Below, in pieces: positions 57,237 through 64,000 of a stretch of 64,000 bases of DNA. Position 1 is the stretch's first letter. The number at the start of each line of letters is the position of its first letter. The stretch is from Candidatus Woesearchaeota archaeon (GTDB lineage Archaea > Nanobdellota > Nanobdellia > Woesearchaeales > UBA10216), in contig JACPTG010000001.1 of NCBI GenBank assembly GCA_016192905.1, positions 37,005-101,004 on the forward strand. The letters are read 5' to 3'. Position numbers and translations under genes: made by a program. The notes under the pieces were generated by a model, which ran no database searches, was not told the DNA's origin, and worked only from the letters and a program-made list of their open reading frames with translations.

Positions 57237-58190
57237 GTGACACACATCATCACAGGGGTAGATAGGTTTATGCAGCTTGTTGAGGATAGGGGAAGCGTTT
57301 CCCTGAAGGAGGCCTCTGAGATTCTGGGAGTGGACCAGGATACTGTAAAGCGCTGGGCTGAGATGCTTCACTCAAAAAACAAGGTGAGGCTTAACATTGG
57401 ATTTCTGGACACGGTCATATATGCAGTTGAGCCGGAAGGCGATAAGCTGGAAAGGCTCAAGTCCAGTGAGATGAGCGCAGGAATTGACACCTCTGTAGTC
57501 AGGGCAAGGAAAAGCTTTGGCGAGGCAGAGCGGATAAGGAATGAGTTCGCAAGGCTTAACCAGATAGTTGAGCCAGAGCTGGCCAGGGGCAGGAGAAATC
57601 TTGCCCAGCTTGAGCTCATTGAGGAGATGGAGGCTGAATTCTCATCTTTCATAAAAAAGGCAATGGAAGCTGTCAGGCAGGATATGCGGGAATATCGGCT
57701 TATGGTTGAGAGGCAGGCAAGGGGCGTGCAGGAGTCTGTAAGGAAAAACATCGGCGAAAAGAAGAGATTTGCCAAGGTAGCCAGGGTTTTGCGTGAGGAA
57801 AAGCAGCTTGCCAGGAAGGCGATTTACCAGAGGCAAAGGCTGATTAACCGGTTTTTAAGGGAGCAGAGGGAAGCAAGGACCAGGCCGGTTTCTCCAGGAG
57901 GCATGGGGAGGAGGGCTGAAAGGACCTTAAGCCAGTCCATCCGGGCCTTTGACTCAAAACGCTCGGCTGTTTCTGCGCTTCTAAAGTCTCTTGCCCACGA
58001 GGAGGCAGACTTCAGGCAGCATGTGGCTGTTCTGGAGCAGAGGCTTGGTGAAAAGGCAGTTTTGGATGCAAAGGCAAGGAAGGCAAACCTCAGGCTGCGC
58101 CACCAGCAGATTAGCATCGGCGTCATCCAGCAGATGCTTGCCCATTCAGAGGCAATGCTGCTGAAGTTCAAGGCAGGAAAGGGGCATTAG
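57237..58190 (+). CDS. Winged-helix plus long coiled-coil protein
   Basis: 317 residues starting at GTG (TATA GTTTAAATAC about 30 bp upstream). N-terminal HTH (DRGSVSLKEASEILGVDQDT, VKRWAEMLHSKNKVRL), then about 220 residues of charged coiled coil (RNEFARLNQIVEPELARGRR, EKKRFAKVARVLREEKQLAR). A family of such archaeal HTH-coil proteins exists, some tied to chromosome or envelope structure; the role is unknown. Confidence 0.7.
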   Translation: MTHIITGVDRFMQLVEDRGSVSLKEASEILGVDQDTVKRWAEMLHSKNKVRLNIGFLDTVIYAVEPEGDKLERLKSSEMSAGIDTSVVRARKSFGEAERIRNEFARLNQIVEPELARGRRNLAQLELIEEMEAEFSSFIKKAMEAVRQDMREYRLMVERQARGVQESVRKNIGEKKRFAKVARVLREEKQLARKAIYQRQRLINRFLREQREARTRPVSPGGMGRRAERTLSQSIRAFDSKRSAVSALLKSLAHEEADFRQHVAVLEQRLGEKAVLDAKARKANLRLRHQQISIGVIQQMLAHSEAMLLKFKAGKGH

Positions 58191-58276
58191 ACCTGGCAAA
58201 TTTTTTATAGTGCGCCATTTCCAGCCGCATCATGGCTTCTGAAGTCTCAGTGCCTGATTCCTGAAAGGTTCCTTGC

Positions 58277-58552
58277 TTAGAAAGTTATGCGGCCTGACCT
58301 GTGCGAATGTTGCTTAAAGTCGCTGGCCATGGCCTTGAAGGAATTCTCAAGATTTTCCAGTTTAGCCTCTATCTTTGCCTGGCCAACTGCAATCTTAAAC
58401 AGCAATGTAAGGAAGGCTATGAAAAAGGAAAGCAGAAATTGGTCAATTGTCAGGCTCCCTCCAGCCAGCTTTACTGCAATGTTGTAAATGAGAAACAACG
58501 CCAACAGCGCCGCTACAGACTTAAACACAAGATCAGGGGTTATCCTAATCAC
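58277..58552 (-). CDS. Small membrane protein with coil, coupled to a micro-protein
   Basis: From a GTG at 58552 that overlaps the preceding micro-gene stop (GTGA) the product has 91 residues: two helices (SVAALLALFLIYNIAVKLAG, QFLLSFFIAFLTLLFKIAV) and a coil (GQAKIEAKLENLENSFKAMA). The longer frame to 58630 is rejected because it lies over the upstream micro-gene in another frame. Same architecture as genes at 36464 and 39992. Confidence 0.6.
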   Translation of the reverse strand: MIRITPDLVFKSVAALLALFLIYNIAVKLAGGSLTIDQFLLSFFIAFLTLLFKIAVGQAKIEAKLENLENSFKAMASDFKQHSHRSGRITF

Positions 58553-58674
58553 GCCAAAAGCACCTCCTTCATCCAATATATGAGGATCAGAACCCATAGG
58601 ACGAATAATAGGGTATTGAAAGGGTCGCAAAAGTATTCCTTGAAGCCTTCAAATCTCACTATTTTGTTTATCAT
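58549..58674 (-). CDS. 41-residue membrane micro-protein
   Basis: ATG at 58674 is about 25 bp after TATA TTTTATTAAGG. Product: polar head (INKIVRFEGFKEYFCDPFNT) and one helix (LLFVLWVLILIYWMKEVLLA). Its TGA overlaps the GTG of the next gene (GTGA). Promoter position plus coupling make it a likely real gene. Confidence 0.55.
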   Translation of the reverse strand: MINKIVRFEGFKEYFCDPFNTLLFVLWVLILIYWMKEVLLA

Positions 58675-58720
58675 GGCACGGGACAGTGTCTTCTCCTTAA
58701 TAAAACTATCCTGGCTTCTA

Positions 58721-58757
58721 CCGGAAAATTTCCGGATTCAGGCAACATTTTTCCGGC
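58721..58757. promoter_or_regulatory. CCGGAAAATTTCCGG palindrome and half-site upstream of a TATA box
   Basis: CCGGAAA-A-TTTCCGG (58721-58735) has perfect 7 bp arms; a further TTTTTCCGG follows at 58749-58757. The minus-strand TATA box of the micro-protein operon ends 15 bp to the left (58696-58705). Confidence 0.68.
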
Positions 58758-58926
58758 AAGGCTGAAAGAATTTTCCAAAATCCCCGAATTCCCGCAAAAA
58801 TTGCGAACTATACGTGTTTATTGCGACAGGCGTTGGCTGGCTCGTCATCCGCGGCGCTATAATGACGGCAAGCCCCTTTTGCATTCCCAGGCAAAATTTA
58901 TATATCTATTCAGCGCGGTTTTTTCC

Positions 58927-59355
58927 ATGCCCCTTCAGAAGCCCGAATCAGTGGACGAGTGCGTCTATTTCACCCAGCGAACCCTGGGCGATAGGCAGCA
59001 GGGCTATGCTATGGTATGGGTGTTCAGGCAGCACTGCCCGAAGTGCAAAAAGGGGATTATGGGCAAGCCCAGGGGCAAGGACGGTTCTGTAAAGGTAAGG
59101 GCCAAGGAATATGAATGCCCTGAATGCCATTATATTGTTCCGAAACAGGAATATGAGGAGACTCTCACGGCCAGTGTCGAGTACACATGCCCTGCCTGCT
59201 CCTTCAATGGCGAGAAACAAGTGCCTTTCAAGAGAAAGAAAGTTGAGGGAGTTGATGCCTTACGGGTTCAGTGCGACAAGTGCAAGGCCGGCATGGATAT
59301 CACCAAGAAGATGAAGGACAGGAAGTCAAAGGAGTCATTTAGCGAGGACGATTAG
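58927..59355 (+). CDS. Double zinc-ribbon protein
   Basis: 142 residues from the ATG at 58927 (TATA TTTATATATC about 28 bp upstream). First zinc site CPKCKKG/CPECHY (37-64 region), second CPACSF/CDKCKA (about 85-117). Charged tail (KKMKDRKSKESFSEDD). Probably nucleic-acid or translation related; no firm family. Confidence 0.72.
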   Translation: MPLQKPESVDECVYFTQRTLGDRQQGYAMVWVFRQHCPKCKKGIMGKPRGKDGSVKVRAKEYECPECHYIVPKQEYEETLTASVEYTCPACSFNGEKQVPFKRKKVEGVDALRVQCDKCKAGMDITKKMKDRKSKESFSEDD

Positions 59356-59397
59356 GCTGCAATAAAATTTTTAAAGCTCATAAATAATCCAAACAAT

Positions 59398-59673
59398 ATG
59401 TCTATCCTTGATGATGCGTGGGCGATTTTTATGGATGTGGCTGGCGTAAAAGTACAACGAATGGAGTTGCTGGAGCGGGTTATAACTTCTGAATGGCGGC
59501 CTTTGGCTGCTGCGGAAAGGCTGCCGAACAATGGGTGGGTTTCTTTTGCGGGGTATGGCATTCCAGAGGAGCCGAATGCCCAGGAAATTGATTACCATCT
59601 TGGTGCATTCTGTGCGGGTCGGGGCGAGCATCATAAAATAATGGCAACTGTCTTGAGCGGCTATAGAGATTAA
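59398..59673 (+). CDS. Unknown small protein
   Basis: 91 residues (SILDDAWAIFMDVAGVKVQR at the N-terminus). TATA AATTTTTAAAG about 27 bp upstream supports the ATG. Trp/Gly-rich middle (NNGWVSFAGYGIPEEP). No family recognised. Confidence 0.55.
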   Translation: MSILDDAWAIFMDVAGVKVQRMELLERVITSEWRPLAAAERLPNNGWVSFAGYGIPEEPNAQEIDYHLGAFCAGRGEHHKIMATVLSGYRD

Positions 59674-59700
59674 TACTACCTTAGGTAACAAATAGGGGGT

Positions 59701-60450
59701 ATGAACATGAGCTTACAACTGAACGTTCCTGTTGCTGATTATAAGGATTTTTATGGAAGTAATGCTGAGCAGATGCCTTTGCTTATTGCAGGAGGCAGAA
59801 GCCCATTATCTGCCGCTGGTCTTATGAGGGAGCGTTTGGCAGTTCTTGCTTCAGGAGTGCCTGATGAGGTTAAGCTTGCGTGGTGGGACAATTATATTGA
59901 TACTGGCGATGGCGCTGTCAGGCATAGTGATGGCAGGCTAAAAATAGTTCCTGATGCTCAATACTTGAGGCAGCTCACGCAGGAAACGGCTCTGGTCGAT
60001 GGCGCTGTTCCTTTTAGTGATGATGTTTACAGGGGTTTGGAAGGTATGGAATTAAGTCCTCAGCATGTAGCGCATCATTTTAACAGGCCTCTTGGCAAGT
60101 CTGAGGCTAAAAAAAGTCTGGGATGGCTTGCTTTGGCGAGAGGGGATAAGTCCTTGCTTGCTGAGATTGTTGATTATACTTTTGCTCAGGCCAAAGAAAG
60201 GTTTGGTTATGATGGTAAAATGATGGGAATTTATCATTCTGCTGTTCCTTCTGAAGGAGCGGCTGGCCGCTTGTGGTTCGTGGTCGGGCTCGTTGATAGT
60301 ATCAGTAGTGGCAGGGCTGTTGGCAACTACCACCTTGGTAGTGGCGATGGGCGGCTGGTCGGGGTAGCGCTGGAGGCGCGCGCCGTTGCGGGCGGGGTTG
60401 TAGGTCCAACTCTTGACCAAGCTGTTAATTCTGGCAAACTATTTATATAA
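59701..60450 (+). CDS. Conserved-looking protein of unknown function
   Basis: 249 residues, soluble. Patterns PLLIAGGRSPLSAAGLMRER, WWDNYIDTGDGAVRHSDGRL and KIVPDAQYLRQLTQETALVD look like a lineage-conserved hypothetical family of DPANN archaea from memory, with no known role. Gene uses more T-rich codons than metG, which follows closely and has its own TATA. Confidence 0.65.
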   Translation: MNMSLQLNVPVADYKDFYGSNAEQMPLLIAGGRSPLSAAGLMRERLAVLASGVPDEVKLAWWDNYIDTGDGAVRHSDGRLKIVPDAQYLRQLTQETALVDGAVPFSDDVYRGLEGMELSPQHVAHHFNRPLGKSEAKKSLGWLALARGDKSLLAEIVDYTFAQAKERFGYDGKMMGIYHSAVPSEGAAGRLWFVVGLVDSISSGRAVGNYHLGSGDGRLVGVALEARAVAGGVVGPTLDQAVNSGKLFI

Positions 60451-60471
60451 CGCTTAGTGCCCCTGTCTGCC

Positions 60472-62526
60472 ATGGTTAAGACTCTTGTCACAGCAGCACT
60501 TCCGTATGCCAACGGCTCCATACACCTCGGCCACATGGTGGAGTACATTCAGGCAGATGCCTATGTAAGGTTCCTCAGGTCAACTGGCGAAAATGTAATC
60601 TTCATCTGCGCTGATGACACCCACGGCTCTCCCATTGAGATTAATGCCCGGAAGCAGGGCATCTCTCCTGAGGAGCTGATAAGGAGGTATTATGATGAGC
60701 ACAGGAAGGATTTTGCTGATTTTCTGGTTTCGTTTGACAACTATTACACAACCAACAGCCCGGAGAACAAGAAGTTCAGCGACTTTTTCTTCCTAAAACT
60801 TAAGGAAAAGGGGCATATTGTACAGAAGGATGTTGAGCTGACGTACTGCAGCAAATGCGCAAGGTTCCTCCCTGACAGGTATGTAAAGGGCCGCTGCCCA
60901 AAATGCAGCGCCCCTGACCAGTATGGCGATGTCTGCGAAAAGTGCCATTCTGCCTACAGGACCACTGACCTGATAGAGCCTTACTGCGCGGTGTGTGGCA
61001 GCAAGCCTGCAAGGCGCTCCTCAAGGCATTACTTCTTCAGGCTGGCTGATTTTTCAGGCAGGCTTGAGCAATGGCTGAAGTCGAACGGCCTTCTTCAGGA
61101 TGAGGCAAGGAACTCTGTCCTTGACTGGGTGGAGAAGGGGCTTGAGGACTGGGACATAACCCGGGACGGGCCATATTTCGGGTTCCTGATTCCCGGCGAG
61201 ACGGACAAGTATTATTATGTGTGGCTTGACGCTCCCATCGGATACATCTCAAGCACAGAGAACCTTACCCATGACGCAGCAGCCTACTGGCAGGGCAAGG
61301 ACTCAAGGATTGTCCATTTCATAGGCAAGGACATAATTTACTTCCATTACCTTTTCTGGCCTGCAATGCTTATGGGCGTTGACTATAACCTTCCCACTGC
61401 CATCCGCACCCACGGCTTCCTGACTGTAAGCGGGGAAAAGATGTCAAAGAGCCGGGGCACCTTCATCACTGCCCGCGAATATCTTAACCAGCAGGAGGCG
61501 GAGTTCCTCCGCTTTTACTTTGCCGCCAACCTTGGAAAAAGCATGGCTGACATTGACCTTGACTTTGATGACTTCAGGAACAAGGTCAATTCAGAGCTTG
61601 TGGACAACCTTGCAAACTTTGTTTACAGGGTCCTAAGCTTTGCCAACAACAACATGGATTCCAGGCTGGGAACCCCTGCGGCCGAGAAAAAGCTGACTGC
61701 GGATCTGGAAGCGAAGTTCCAGGAAGCAAGGGAGCATTATTCAAGCTACAATCTAAGGGAGGCGGTCAGGACAATCCTTGAGATAAGCTCCATGGGAAAC
61801 CAGTACTTCCAGGAAAAGAAGCCCTGGCAGCTCATCAGGCAGGACAGGAAAAAAGCGGTGGCCGCTGTTACGTATGCTGCCAACATAGTCAGGAACCTGT
61901 CAATCCTCATCGCCCCTGTCCTGCCAAGGTTCGCAGAGCGGGTCCAGAAGCAGATGCTGCTTGAAAGCCCAGGCTTCGCCGATTTGGGCTTTTCAATGAA
62001 AAACACTCAGATGGGCAAGGCCAGGATTATATTCTCAAGGATTGAAGGCCAAATCCTGAAGGCCAGGACTTTCCCCCTTGCCCTGAAAGTTGGCAGGATA
62101 CTTTCGGCTGAGGAGCATCCATCTGGTGACAAGCTTTATGTGCTTCAGGTTGATCTCGGAGGCGAGCAGCGGCAGCTGGTTGCAGGGCTCAGGCCTTACT
62201 ACAGGAAGGAGGAGCTGGTCGGCACTCACATAGTGGTGGTAGCCAACCTTAAGCCTGCGGTCATCCGGGGCGTGGCCAGCCAGGGCATGCTTCTCGCGGG
62301 TGATGATGGCCGCGGCCCGGTGCTTCTTGAGCCTGTTGGCGCAAAGGCAGGGGACTTGGTTTCAGCTGAAGGCTTCACCACGGCCTCTGATGAGATTAGC
62401 ATTGATGAGTTTGGCAGGCTTGGGCTTTCAGTGCAGAACAGAAGGCCTGTGTTTGAAGGCGTGCCCTTGCGGACAGAGAAGGGTGAGGTGCTCTGCAAGG
62501 TTCCTGATGGCGCCAGGGTGAAGTAG
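60472..62526 (+). CDS. metG: Methionyl-tRNA synthetase with C-terminal tRNA-binding domain
   Basis: Charges tRNA-Met. HIGH-type motif SIHLGHMV at residues 16-23 and KMSKS at 323-327. Two zinc knuckles (CSKC, CPKC, CEKC, CAVC) in the connective region, an anticodon-binding helical domain, and a C-terminal EMAPII/Trbp111-like OB domain (LKVGRILSAEEHPSGDKLYV). 684 residues from the ATG at 60472 with TATA TTTATATAA about 28 bp upstream. Confidence 0.96.
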   Translation: MVKTLVTAALPYANGSIHLGHMVEYIQADAYVRFLRSTGENVIFICADDTHGSPIEINARKQGISPEELIRRYYDEHRKDFADFLVSFDNYYTTNSPENKKFSDFFFLKLKEKGHIVQKDVELTYCSKCARFLPDRYVKGRCPKCSAPDQYGDVCEKCHSAYRTTDLIEPYCAVCGSKPARRSSRHYFFRLADFSGRLEQWLKSNGLLQDEARNSVLDWVEKGLEDWDITRDGPYFGFLIPGETDKYYYVWLDAPIGYISSTENLTHDAAAYWQGKDSRIVHFIGKDIIYFHYLFWPAMLMGVDYNLPTAIRTHGFLTVSGEKMSKSRGTFITAREYLNQQEAEFLRFYFAANLGKSMADIDLDFDDFRNKVNSELVDNLANFVYRVLSFANNNMDSRLGTPAAEKKLTADLEAKFQEAREHYSSYNLREAVRTILEISSMGNQYFQEKKPWQLIRQDRKKAVAAVTYAANIVRNLSILIAPVLPRFAERVQKQMLLESPGFADLGFSMKNTQMGKARIIFSRIEGQILKARTFPLALKVGRILSAEEHPSGDKLYVLQVDLGGEQRQLVAGLRPYYRKEELVGTHIVVVANLKPAVIRGVASQGMLLAGDDGRGPVLLEPVGAKAGDLVSAEGFTTASDEISIDEFGRLGLSVQNRRPVFEGVPLRTEKGEVLCKVPDGARVK

Positions 62527-62527
62527 G

Positions 62528-62947
62528 CTACTTCGCCTTCATTGAATCCCTGATTTCCCTGAGGAGATTCACCTCTTCACTATCCTTTGGAGGAGCGGGT
62601 TTCTCCCTCCTCATCCTGTTTATCTGCCTTACCAGAAGGAAAACGGCAAAGGCTATTATCAGGAATTCAATGATGACATTGATGAAGTTTCCGTATGCTA
62701 TCACCGGCGCACCTGCAGCCCGTGCCTGGGAGAGGGTTGGGTATCCTTTCCCTGAAAGGTCAATTATCAGCTCCCTGAAGTCGCTCTTTCCAAGCAGCAG
62801 CCCGATGGGCGGCATGATTAAATCGTTTACAAATGATGAGACTATCTTGCCGAAGGCTGCGCCGATGACAATGCCCACTGCCAGGTCCACGACGCTTCCC
62901 TTGGCGACAAATTCCTTGAATTCGCCTGCAATGCTCACGTGAACCAT
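62528..62947 (-). CDS. mscL: Large-conductance mechanosensitive channel
   Basis: 139 residues with the MscL signature: [40 protein letters not shown] in TM1 and its loop, then TM2 ([20 protein letters not shown]) and the C-terminal helix. Opens under membrane tension to release solutes. Convergent with metG. Confidence 0.95.
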   Translation of the reverse strand: MVHVSIAGEFKEFVAKGSVVDLAVGIVIGAAFGKIVSSFVNDLIMPPIGLLLGKSDFRELIIDLSGKGYPTLSQARAAGAPVIAYGNFINVIIEFLIIAFAVFLLVRQINRMRREKPAPPKDSEEVNLLREIRDSMKAK

Positions 62948-62963
62948 GTGGCTGTCTTGCTAT

Positions 62964-63215
62964 TTAAATCTTTGTGGATTTTTTATCTTCTTTTGTTTGT
63001 TCGCCGGAGTCCCTTAAAGCACCCGCTGAAGAACAGGATAAATGCTTATTCTTCCGTACCCCTTCATACACTGCATTTATCAGCCTGTTCTGCTGCCTGG
63101 ACCAGTCCTCGTCAGGATGCGTTCTTACATACTCTGCCCAGTATTCAACAAACCACAGCCTGTCCTTCCTGTTCTGCTTCCTGAATTCCTCAATTTCATC
63201 CTTGCGTACTAACAT
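62964..63215 (-). CDS. Small helical partner of the nucleotidyltransferase gene
   Basis: From the ATG at 63215 the product has 83 residues (RKDEIEEFRKQNRKDRLWFV, WAEYVRTHPDEDWSRQQNRL), basic and helical with a polar tail. It overlaps the upstream nucleotidyltransferase gene by 20 bp, so the two are coupled. Family not recognised; a toxin-antitoxin partner is possible. Confidence 0.6.
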   Translation of the reverse strand: MLVRKDEIEEFRKQNRKDRLWFVEYWAEYVRTHPDEDWSRQQNRLINAVYEGVRKNKHLSCSSAGALRDSGEQTKEDKKSTKI

Positions 63216-63780
63216 TTTCAACGTTCTCCAGGTAATATTGGAGCTGTTCATTATTTAACTTTTCCCTGAATACGCCGCGCAGGTGCCTGGCATCCTCCAG
63301 GTCCTTGTCGCTGCCAAGCATTTTCTCCTTGTATGCTATTTGGATTTCAAGAGGGGATGTGAAAAGGATTTTGTCGCCTATAACAACTTTAAGCCTGTTC
63401 TGCAGGCCAATCTGGTCCAGCCTGTTCTTTGCAAATTTGACTTCGAAATTTGGCGTGATCTCTCCATCCCTTGCTGCCCTAACTCCCACTTTGGAAGCAA
63501 TGAGCTCGTAAACATCCTCCTCCTTGCCTGAGTTCAGGAACCAAAATCCAGCCTCAACGGTTTCCTTGAAAAAGGCAGAGAAAACAGTCCTGTTCATCTC
63601 AGGGATAATGACGTCCACATCCTCAGTTGTCCTTGTTCTTCCAAAGAGAATTGCCACATACCCGCTGACAATGACATAGTCAGTGTGCCTTGAAAGAATG
63701 CTTATGAACTGAAAAACTTCCTTGTCAAGGTCGCTCAGGATTCTGTCAAGCTTTATTGTCTTTGCGTCAAGGAACTCCAT
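63196..63780 (-). CDS. AbiEii/DUF6036-like nucleotidyltransferase-fold protein
   Basis: 194 residues. The region YVIVSGYVAILFGRTRTTED then VDVIIPEM has the minimal nucleotidyltransferase signature (SG-n-GR-RTTEDVD) seen in AbiEii and DUF6036 proteins. A later part, ILFTSPLEIQIAYKEKMLGS, also fits that group. Such proteins are often toxins of two-gene systems. TATA ATAATATAAAGG about 28 bp upstream. Confidence 0.75.
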   Translation of the reverse strand: MEFLDAKTIKLDRILSDLDKEVFQFISILSRHTDYVIVSGYVAILFGRTRTTEDVDVIIPEMNRTVFSAFFKETVEAGFWFLNSGKEEDVYELIASKVGVRAARDGEITPNFEVKFAKNRLDQIGLQNRLKVVIGDKILFTSPLEIQIAYKEKMLGSDKDLEDARHLRGVFREKLNNEQLQYYLENVENVSTQG

Positions 63781-63893
63781 TCCTGATGGAATGACCTTCT
63801 TCCTTTATATTATTTGCCAGCAGCTGCCCAGTGGCCAGTGGTTATTTGCCTGGCAGGGAAATATTTTTATAAACGAATCTAGTGCACGCTTTT

Positions 63894-64000
63894 ATGCCTG
63901 GTTTCCATGTGATGGATGAAAGTGAAATAATTTCTGCTATGCTTGCCACAGCCCTTCCATCGCAGCGAGATTCCAGCGTGGCAGCTTTTTACATTCGGCT
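63894..64000 (+). CDS. Start of a gene running off the right edge
   Basis: An ATG about 27 bp after TATA ATTTTTATAAA opens a frame to the window end (PGFHVMDESEIISAMLATAL...). 35 residues are visible, no motif. Promoter spacing matches other leaderless genes here. Confidence 0.5.
   Translation, partial: MPGFHVMDESEIISAMLATALPSQRDSSVAAFYIR

Noticed and set aside
57068-57265. 65-residue plus-strand frame before the HTH-coil gene
   Set aside because: Runs through that gene's promoter and is antisense to the transposase remnant.
58199-58264. Ten-codon frame (MASEVSVPDS) after a TATA-like element
   Set aside because: Too short and without motif or coupling; could as well be an untranslated start.

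Overview
This window is archaeal chromosome. The evidence is direct: TFIIE-alpha (TFE), Rpo4/RpoF, Rpo6/RpoK, ribosomal protein L21e, Pop5, proteasome alpha, SBDS, the exosome genes rrp4-rrp41-rrp42, Kae1 and Bud32, plus TATA boxes about 25 bp before most start codons (many leaderless). Many small zinc-finger proteins, DUF5752- and DUF5667-type proteins, numerous toxin-antitoxin pairs and many lineage-restricted small proteins suggest a DPANN archaeon, perhaps Woesearchaeota/Pacearchaeota-like. That placement is inference.

Layout. 0-9 kb: a secreted CARDB/PEGA protein running off the left edge, tRNA-Thr, tfe, a slipin, small zinc and membrane proteins, a PAC2 proteasome-chaperone homologue. 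9-16 kb: xerA, three VapBC pairs, a candidate AT-rich toxin-antitoxin pair, the L21e-RpoF-DUF655 cluster, DUF5752. 16-24 kb: ileS, then a polyamine module (AdoMet/arginine decarboxylase family, agmatinase, two DUF2156 proteins). 24-34.6 kb: unknown proteins, rpe/uppS sharing one TATA box, LonB, a VIT1-like carrier, argS. 34.8-43 kb: membrane/coiled-coil proteins, a TctA-like permease, kae1, Rieske protein, a toxin-antitoxin pair. 44-49 kb: pop5-psmA-SBDS-rrp4-rrp41-rrp42-rpoK, convergent with bud32. 49-53.6 kb: divergent secreted Cys-rich proteins. 53.6-57.2 kb: tRNA-Gln with repeated copies of its 3' end, toxin-antitoxin and Bro/DinD genes, an unusual XPF-type nuclease. 57-64 kb: regulators, zinc ribbon protein, metG, mscL, a nucleotidyltransferase pair.

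Five things stand out. (1) lonB is broken into two genes by what looks like a split intein. The first gene ends in an intein N-half and the second begins with an intein C-half. Between them lie a -1-frame extension after a perfect A AAA AAG heptamer and a small HTH gene, joined by two ATGA overlaps. (2) A family of 110-165 bp intergenic repeats (seven copies or parts) has complementary ends, an internal conserved helix and a CCCGAAAGGG hairpin, so it looks like a structured RNA or a miniature mobile element. (3) An ERCC4/XPF nuclease is fused to a RecQ-type RQC winged helix and a RecQ-type HTH, with no helicase. (4) CGGAA-n-TTCCG palindromes sit directly upstream of TATA boxes at several promoters, including that nuclease. 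(5) Two tandem insertions lie downstream of tRNA-Gln, each bounded by a copy of the tRNA 3' end, with no integrase between them.

Two tRNAs were found. I saw no rRNA and no CRISPR array. Start codons were often moved inward from the longest frame using TATA-box spacing and Shine-Dalgarno matches.
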